Source of the DNA: Streptococcus sp. 68
GTDB lineage: Bacteria > Bacillota > Bacilli > Lactobacillales > Streptococcaceae
DNA: 64,000 bases
Assembly (NCBI RefSeq): GCF_013277415.1
Contig: NZ_VMMX01000012.1
Location: 1 to 64,000, forward strand
Direction of reading: 5' to 3'
The notes beneath the pieces were generated by a model. It saw only the letters and a list, made by a program, of their open reading frames with translations. It searched no databases and had not been told where the DNA came from. The translations under genes were made by a program, and so were the position numbers. Shown here one piece after another: positions 58,705 through 64,000 of the stretch. The number at the start of each line of letters is the position of its first letter. The first letter of the stretch is position 1.

Positions 58705-61143
58705 TTGGCAAATATACAAACAACCATGTCTTTGACCGATAGAGTCACAGGCACTTTAAATAAAATCTATGCGACTATGGAGCGTGTCAAAAATGCAGGC
58801 TCTGGCATAGATAAAGCTATGAAGGCTCAAGAGTCCGCTATGAAAAAAGCTGGTGATTCTGGTCAATATTTTGTCAATAAAGCTGGGCGAGTCGTTGATG
58901 TCAACGGTAGGTTTGTCAACAGTGCAACGCTAGCAGCTGCAGGGCTCAAAAAAGAAGAACTGGCTCTAAGAGATTTAGGGAATGCTTCGAACCATGCTTC
59001 TAACAAATTAAGTAAGTTAGGATCTTTGAAAGGTCTATTGAAGACTGCTTTAGCTAGTATTGCGGTCGTTAAAACTGCCAAACAAGCTATAAATATGTCA
59101 GACGAGTATGCCAATATGCACGCTCGTTTAGATATGATTCGTGACGGTACGCAGACGACAGAGGAGCTTCAAAAATCTATCTATACATCCGCACAACGTA
59201 CAGGCTCGGCCTATACAACCATGGCAAACGGTGTCGCTAAGATGAGGATGCAGGCTGGCGATGTTTTCCAAAACAACGGTGAAACAATTGCCTTTTTGGA
59301 AACTATGAATAAATCCTTTGTTGTTGGTGGCGCAAGCATTGAAGAACAAAAAAGCGCCATGCTTCAGCTTACTCAGGCTATGGCTAGTGGTAAGTTGCAG
59401 GGTGATGAGCTACGTTCTCTAGCTGAAACTTCACCAGCCTTAATCCAAGCTATTGCCAATAAGCTAGGCGTTAGTCGTGGCGAGGTTAAGAAACTTGGAG
59501 CAGACGGGAAGATTACGGCCGACATTGTCAAAACTGCTATGCTGGAAGCAAGCGATACGATTGACAAGCAATTTCGTAATATGCCCCTAACCTGGGGCAG
59601 GGCATGGCAGAACTTCCTGAACTTTGTGACCAAGGCGCTTGAGCCGATATCGATTAAGATTAATCAGATAGTGAACTCGTCAGCTTTCCAACAATTTGCC
59701 CAAATTGTAGCCACGGTGCTTCAATATGTCGTTCAAGCCGTTATCTTTGCTATGGATATGATTGGGGCTGTTTGGAGTATGTTGGCGCCGATTGCTCAAT
59801 TTGTCATCGATAACTGGTCTGTCATTCAACCGATTGTCATTGCTGTAGCAATTGCTATTGCTACTTATGTGGTTGCCATGAATGCAGCGGAAATCGCCAC
59901 TAAATTATTTAGTATCGCTACCAACGTGGCTAAAACAGCAATGGCTGGTTTTAATGCAGTGATGGCAATGAACCCAATCATGTTGATTGTCATGGCAGTC
60001 ATTATCCTTATTGGTCTCTTTTATGCCTTGGTCGCATGGTTTAACAACCTTACTGGTGCAGCTTTATCAGCCACAGGAATTATCATGGGAGCGATATTCG
60101 CCCTTGGAATGATAATTTGGAATGTGATTCTCGGGATTATAAACTTTGTTATCTGGGTAATCAATATGATTTTGCAATTTGTTTTTTGGCTTGTGAATGG
60201 GATTATAGCAGGAGCTATGATGCTTTATGATTTTATTCTGATGATTATCATTGGTATTTTAGACTTTATCGACTGGTTTGTTACTGGTGCTGTTAACTTA
60301 TGGAACGAGATGTCTTTCCAAGTTCAAAGTGCTTGGTATGATATCGCTCAAGGCGGACGTGATATGGCTGTCGCTATCGCTGGATTTGTAGACAGCATGG
60401 TCAACAGTGTTATCGGTGCAGTCGAGGGCATGATTAACTCTGTTCTTGGTGGCTTTAATAAAATGATTGGCTTCTTAAATGGGTTCGGTCTAAATCTAAG
60501 CGCTGTTGGAACGGTTTCTCTTGGTCGGACGAACTTTGCCGGTGATATCGCGAACGCCATTGACAGCATGGAAAAACCAGTCAAGAAAACCTTTGAAGGT
60601 CTGCACTTGGCAGATGGTCTGAAACAACATAAGGCCAGCTTAAGTACTCCGCACCTTGACGCTCCGCAAATTGGTTATTTAGAGGGAGGGAGCGTTCTTG
60701 GAGCCTTTAATAATGGCTATAAATTCGGTCAAGGTATCGATAAGGCTGTCGGTGGTTTCTTCAAAGGAGCTGGCGATGCCAACGGTGCAGGAAACAATTT
60801 CTTGGGTGACCAAGGCACTACACCTTACGAACTCAGCCCAGCAAGTTCAGTCCCTGGACAAGGCGACGGAGGAAAAGGTGGCGGTCACAATCCAACAGGT
60901 GGTAAATTAGATAAAGTCGGCAAGATTGAAGATGAAATCAAACTGGACGATGAATACATCAAGCTGATTAAGGACGTTGCGACCATGAAGTGGCAACAGA
61001 ACTTTATTACCTTGAAGCCAGAGATTGTCACCAACATTGACTCCATTAACAACGCTGGCCAGTATGCCAACGTATTGGATGATTTGAATGCAACGATTGT
61101 AGACGCTTTGAACAATGGCGCTGATGGCCTCATGGCTTACTAG
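58705..61143 (+). CDS. Tail tape measure protein
   Basis: About 812 residues from a TTG start (ANIQTTMSLTDRVTGTLNKIYATMERVKNAG) behind GAGGTGATT. It contains the tape measure domain (SVYTSAQRTGSAYTTMANGVAKM-like segment, GDELRSLAETSPALIQAIANKLGVSRGEVKKLGADG, PLTWGRAWQNFLNF). A large hydrophobic region (about 340-520) and a Gly-rich tail follow. It sets tail length; the longest gene of the window's phage part, placed after the chaperones. Confidence 0.95.
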   Translation: MANIQTTMSLTDRVTGTLNKIYATMERVKNAGSGIDKAMKAQESAMKKAGDSGQYFVNKAGRVVDVNGRFVNSATLAAAGLKKEELALRDLGNASNHASNKLSKLGSLKGLLKTALASIAVVKTAKQAINMSDEYANMHARLDMIRDGTQTTEELQKSIYTSAQRTGSAYTTMANGVAKMRMQAGDVFQNNGETIAFLETMNKSFVVGGASIEEQKSAMLQLTQAMASGKLQGDELRSLAETSPALIQAIANKLGVSRGEVKKLGADGKITADIVKTAMLEASDTIDKQFRNMPLTWGRAWQNFLNFVTKALEPISIKINQIVNSSAFQQFAQIVATVLQYVVQAVIFAMDMIGAVWSMLAPIAQFVIDNWSVIQPIVIAVAIAIATYVVAMNAAEIATKLFSIATNVAKTAMAGFNAVMAMNPIMLIVMAVIILIGLFYALVAWFNNLTGAALSATGIIMGAIFALGMIIWNVILGIINFVIWVINMILQFVFWLVNGIIAGAMMLYDFILMIIIGILDFIDWFVTGAVNLWNEMSFQVQSAWYDIAQGGRDMAVAIAGFVDSMVNSVIGAVEGMINSVLGGFNKMIGFLNGFGLNLSAVGTVSLGRTNFAGDIANAIDSMEKPVKKTFEGLHLADGLKQHKASLSTPHLDAPQIGYLEGGSVLGAFNNGYKFGQGIDKAVGGFFKGAGDANGAGNNFLGDQGTTPYELSPASSVPGQGDGGKGGGHNPTGGKLDKVGKIEDEIKLDDEYIKLIKDVATMKWQQNFITLKPEIVTNIDSINNAGQYANVLDDLNATIVDALNNGADGLMAY

Positions 61144-61157
61144 GAAGGAGGTAGCAG

Positions 61158-61820
61158 ATGTTTATATTTATTGAAGGCATTAAATTGCCAGTGAATCCAG
61201 AAGAAATCAAACTGGAGGACAAGCAAGGAATTGAGACAGTCGCTATCATCGATACTGGTAACGTTCCGCTTGTCGGAAATCCAGAGCTTCAATCGATTGA
61301 GTTTGAATCCTTTATTCCTAGTGGAAGATACGATGGAAACTACCAACGGAATAGCCGTGTTTCTCCAGAATCCTTTGTATCATCTATTCGTAAATTTAAG
61401 ACGGAAGGCACTCCTATTCAACTCATGATTGGGGGTGCTTTTGGTTCTGCTATTAACGGGAAATTTCTAGTGGAGCAGTTCGATGTCTCTACCAAGACAG
61501 GATATGAAGATGACCTGATTTATAAGATTAAGTTCTTACAATATCGATCTCACAAACCGCGAAAGGTCACCATCAAAGATAAGCAAGCACTTGAGGCAAC
61601 TAAAAAGAAGCCGCAGGCGAAAGCTACGGAAGAACGTAGCCCTACAACTGAGAAACCTGCTCAAAAAAGCCATACGGTTGTGAGCGGTGATACTCTTTGG
61701 GGAATTGCTCAGACCTTTTACGGAGACGGCAGCCGATATACTGAAATCTACGAAGCCAACAAAGACAAAATCAAAGACCCTCATTGGATTTATCCTGGAC
61801 AGGAGTTTGTGATACCATGA
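61158..61820 (+). CDS. LysM-domain baseplate/tail protein (XkdP-like)
   Basis: 220 residues. The N-terminal domain ([36 protein letters not shown]) is the XkdP-like part. After a Lys/Pro linker a C-terminal LysM domain is seen ([50 protein letters not shown]). Links tube and baseplate. AGGAGGTAGCAG precedes the ATG. Overlaps the next gene by 4 bases. Confidence 0.9.
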   Translation: MFIFIEGIKLPVNPEEIKLEDKQGIETVAIIDTGNVPLVGNPELQSIEFESFIPSGRYDGNYQRNSRVSPESFVSSIRKFKTEGTPIQLMIGGAFGSAINGKFLVEQFDVSTKTGYEDDLIYKIKFLQYRSHKPRKVTIKDKQALEATKKKPQAKATEERSPTTEKPAQKSHTVVSGDTLWGIAQTFYGDGSRYTEIYEANKDKIKDPHWIYPGQEFVIP

Positions 61821-62782
61821 TGCAATTATTCTATCAGAACAATAAAACTGGAGATACATGGGATTTAGCAACCGTGTCTGATAAGGTTGAGTTCAAGACA
61901 ACTAGAAAAGGGTCAGCTTGGAGCGTGGAGATTAGCTTGTACAACTCTACAAAAATAGCCTTTGAATATGGTTCTCCGCTTGCTTTCAAGTTAGATGATA
62001 AAGAGGTGTTCTTTGGTTATTTGACGAAAGTCAAGTATGAAAAAGACACTAAAACAACCTTGACCTTCCATGACCAGATAAAGTACTTGTTACGCAATAT
62101 CAACTTTGTTGCCAAGGATAAAAACGTCAATCAAATCGTCTCGGCAATCGCAGGAGATTTTGATTTGAAGATTGGGGAACTAAAAGCCCCAGCCGTGACC
62201 TTATCCCCTCAGTTGAAGGAAGATAAGAAGGCTCTGGATATTATCCAGGAGGCTATGGACGAGACCTTGGTGCAAAGTGGAGAATTGCTGGTTTTGTATG
62301 ACAAGTTCGGAGAGTTGACGCTAACAACTCCAAAAAACTTACCAATTCAGTACATTATCGGTAATGAATCCTTTATGTCTAGTTTTGAGTTTGAAGGTTC
62401 GATTGAGGATAGCGCCAATATTGTCCGCTTGATCCAAGAGAACAAAGAAACCAAAAAGAGGGAGGTCTACATCTATCAGGACAGCTACAACATCGGCGCT
62501 TGGGGAAAACTCCAGTACATGAAAAAAGTGGATGAGAAAGCAACTGAGGGGCAAATCAAGCAATGGGGCGAAATGCTCTTGAAGATGAAAAACCGTCCCA
62601 AAGAAACTTTCAGTCTGAAAGCCGATATTGGAGGTATTGACTTTTTAGCAGGCCATGCAGTCTATGTGGATGTTAAGGATATTGAGAAGAAGGGATGGTA
62701 TGTCATTGAAGAGGCAACTCATTCCTTCAGTGCAGAAAAGCACACGATGGAAATTAAATTATTCATGGCAGGAAGTGAGTAG
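61817..62782 (+). CDS. Baseplate hub protein (XkdQ/gpD-like)
   Basis: 321 residues from [20 protein letters not shown]. The YqbQ/XkdQ hub pattern appears in [27 protein letters not shown] and [33 protein letters not shown]. The start is an ATGATG behind AGGAG, overlapping the LysM gene stop. Confidence 0.9.
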   Translation: MMQLFYQNNKTGDTWDLATVSDKVEFKTTRKGSAWSVEISLYNSTKIAFEYGSPLAFKLDDKEVFFGYLTKVKYEKDTKTTLTFHDQIKYLLRNINFVAKDKNVNQIVSAIAGDFDLKIGELKAPAVTLSPQLKEDKKALDIIQEAMDETLVQSGELLVLYDKFGELTLTTPKNLPIQYIIGNESFMSSFEFEGSIEDSANIVRLIQENKETKKREVYIYQDSYNIGAWGKLQYMKKVDEKATEGQIKQWGEMLLKMKNRPKETFSLKADIGGIDFLAGHAVYVDVKDIEKKGWYVIEEATHSFSAEKHTMEIKLFMAGSE

Positions 62783-63079
62783 ATGGAAGTAATAGAAAAT
62801 CTAAAGAAATTGATTAGTAATTTCATTGAAAATCGCCAGTTCGCCAAGATAACGACTGGTGTTGTTTTATCGGTTTCTCCCCTCAAAATCCAATTGACCA
62901 ATGAGTTGATTTTAGATGATTCCATGCTTGCTGTTACATGGACGGATGAAACATTGGATCCTGAGTACGTAGGTCAAACCCTTCATCTCATTAGACAAGA
63001 TGGTGGAGGGTTTTATTATGTCTTGTATAAGAAAATTTTCCACTACAAGCGCAAAGTGAAAGGGGGTTCTGATGAATGA
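62783..63079 (+). CDS. DUF2577 family baseplate protein (XkdR-like)
   Basis: 98 residues: FIENRQFAKITTGVVLSVSPLKIQLTNELILDDSMLAVT fits DUF2577, a small OB-like baseplate/spike-associated protein of PBSX-like phages. It starts directly after the hub stop and overlaps the next gene by 4 bases. Confidence 0.85.
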   Translation: MEVIENLKKLISNFIENRQFAKITTGVVLSVSPLKIQLTNELILDDSMLAVTWTDETLDPEYVGQTLHLIRQDGGGFYYVLYKKIFHYKRKVKGGSDE

Positions 63080-63474
63080 GTACTCCTAAAACAAACTTTT
63101 TAAACATCGCTAAAAATGTTGTTGAAGCTAAGAAGCAGCCTAGCTTAACACTAGATGAAACCAATATCTTGCTAGAAACAGACGGTATCCATGCTCTGAA
63201 GCAATCAATCAGACGAATGCTGACGACTGAACGGTTCATCTATACGATTTATGATCATCGCTACGGTGTTGAGTTAGACGCTTTATTTGGTGGGGATATG
63301 GATTATGCCCAGATGGATATCGCACGACGTATAAAAGAAGCCTTGTATGAAGATGACAGGATTCATGAGGCTCACTCTTTTTCTACTAAGGTAAAGAAAG
63401 ATGAGTTTTATGTGCAGTTCATGGTTGATAGTGATTTTGGAACATTTGAAATGGATTTGGAGGTGAAACGATGA
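63076..63474 (+). CDS. DUF2634 baseplate protein (XkdS, gp25-like wedge)
   Basis: 132 residues. MLTTERFIYTIYDHRYGVELDALFGGDMDYAQMDIARRIKEALYEDDRIHEAHSFS is the DUF2634/GPW-gp25 pattern (internal repetitive wedge). ATGA overlap with the DUF2577 gene. Confidence 0.9.
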   Translation: MSTPKTNFLNIAKNVVEAKKQPSLTLDETNILLETDGIHALKQSIRRMLTTERFIYTIYDHRYGVELDALFGGDMDYAQMDIARRIKEALYEDDRIHEAHSFSTKVKKDEFYVQFMVDSDFGTFEMDLEVKR

Positions 63475-64000
63475 TAAAGGTAAAAACATATCCAGAAATT
63501 TTAGAGGATATGCTGGCCCTGTTTGATGATAAGTATGACAAAAGACAAGGATCTGTCTTGTACAATCTAGTTGCGCCTGCAGCTAGAGAAGTTGCCATTC
63601 AGTATACAGTCTTAAAATCGTATGAGGAAGTCAACTTTTTAGATACGAGTACAGTAATCTTCCTAACTCGTTTATGTAGGCAGTTTGGAGTTGAACGCTT
63701 GCCAGCCACGGCATCAGTTCGATTGGTTCAATTCAAACAGGAAATCCCACTTGGGACTCGTTTCAGTGTGGTTAATAGTGAGTATAATTTCCGTGTCTTG
63801 GAACGCCGCTCTGGATTTGAGTATAGTGTAGTAGCTGAACAAGTCGGAAATGCTCCCAACTATGTAAGAGGTCAACTCATCAACATTGATGTGTTGAATG
63901 GTTTTAAAGGCGCAGAAATTGGCTCCGTTATCGTCGTAGGAGAAGACGAAGAGACAGATAAACAACTCCGCAAACGGACCATTGAGTATCTGAAAACACC
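63471..64000 (+). CDS. Baseplate J/gp47 family protein (XkdT-like), truncated by the window end
   Basis: The frame is open from ATG 63471 to the end of the window (about 176 codons). It has the baseplate J pattern: KTYPEILEDMLALFDDKYDKRQGSVLYNLVAPAARE and FLDTSTVIFLTRLCRQFGVERLPATASVRL. Four-base overlap with the gene before it and GGAGGTGAAACG upstream. The prophage clearly continues beyond the window. Confidence 0.9.
   Translation, partial: MIKVKTYPEILEDMLALFDDKYDKRQGSVLYNLVAPAAREVAIQYTVLKSYEEVNFLDTSTVIFLTRLCRQFGVERLPATASVRLVQFKQEIPLGTRFSVVNSEYNFRVLERRSGFEYSVVAEQVGNAPNYVRGQLINIDVLNGFKGAEIGSVIVVGEDEETDKQLRKRTIEYLKT

Overview
The window is a mitis-group Streptococcus chromosome (S. mitis / S. 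pneumoniae / S. pseudopneumoniae / S. oralis relatives) carrying the left and central parts of an integrated temperate phage. The host assignment rests on recognisable genes in their usual streptococcal setting (comX beside nusG-secE-rpmG-pbp2a, the seven-gene comG pilus operon followed by two methyltransferases and ackA, an adr/oatA-type acyltransferase) and on a pneumococcal-type BOX repeat. Base composition is low-GC throughout.

Host part (1-31.6 kb). Almost every gene is on the minus strand. In order: comX with a ComE-box-like promoter; nusG, secE, rpmG and pbp2a; a divergent RluD-type pseudouridine synthase whose promoter predicts a leaderless mRNA; gapA; an ABC exporter pair next to a PlcR/TprA-like regulator, with a BOX element between them; adhE with Rex-like and cre-like sites upstream; a MORN protein, a low-molecular-weight phosphatase, yajC and tkt; an unrecognised gene, then khpB(jag)-yidC-rnpA; ackA, two methyltransferases and comGG-GF-GE-GD-GC-GB-GA behind a SigX cin-box; a DUF1033 gene, a zinc alcohol dehydrogenase, nagA, an O-acyltransferase and tgt. 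Most transcription units end in clear rho-independent hairpins.

Prophage (31.6-64 kb, continuing past the window). A tyrosine integrase lies beside tgt. The leftward lysogeny block holds a membrane protein, a DUF1828 gene, a DUF6978-like gene and a CI-like S24 repressor. The rightward early block starts from a consensus promoter overlapping a repressor-type operator. It contains three small HTH proteins, a DUF3102 gene with a 28-bp perfect palindrome inside it, an ORF6C gene, a frameshifted winged-helix replication gene, and two iteron arrays that look like an origin. RecT, DUF1351 and RusA form a recombination module. An oppositely oriented MazEF-like pair precedes the ArpU-type late regulator.

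The late region has helically phased 11-bp repeats, then about 460 bases of non-coding DNA with two tandem tRNA-like RNA structures. It continues with terminase, portal, head, contractile-tail sheath and tube, a chaperone with a textbook -1 slippery site, tape measure and baseplate genes. The contractile tail makes this a PBSX-like myovirus, resembling what is known of pneumococcal phage EJ-1.

Most interesting system: the SPP1-gp7/Mu-F-type minor head protein (50113-51837) carries an extra C-terminal domain. Its residues follow the RelA/SpoT synthetase pattern. It is followed, with a 1-base gap and then an ATGA overlap, by a 69-residue protein and a small RelA/SpoT-type HD hydrolase, and the cassette ends at its own hairpin. 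This looks like a capsid-linked toxic small alarmone synthetase or tRNA pyrophosphokinase with a hydrolase antitoxin.
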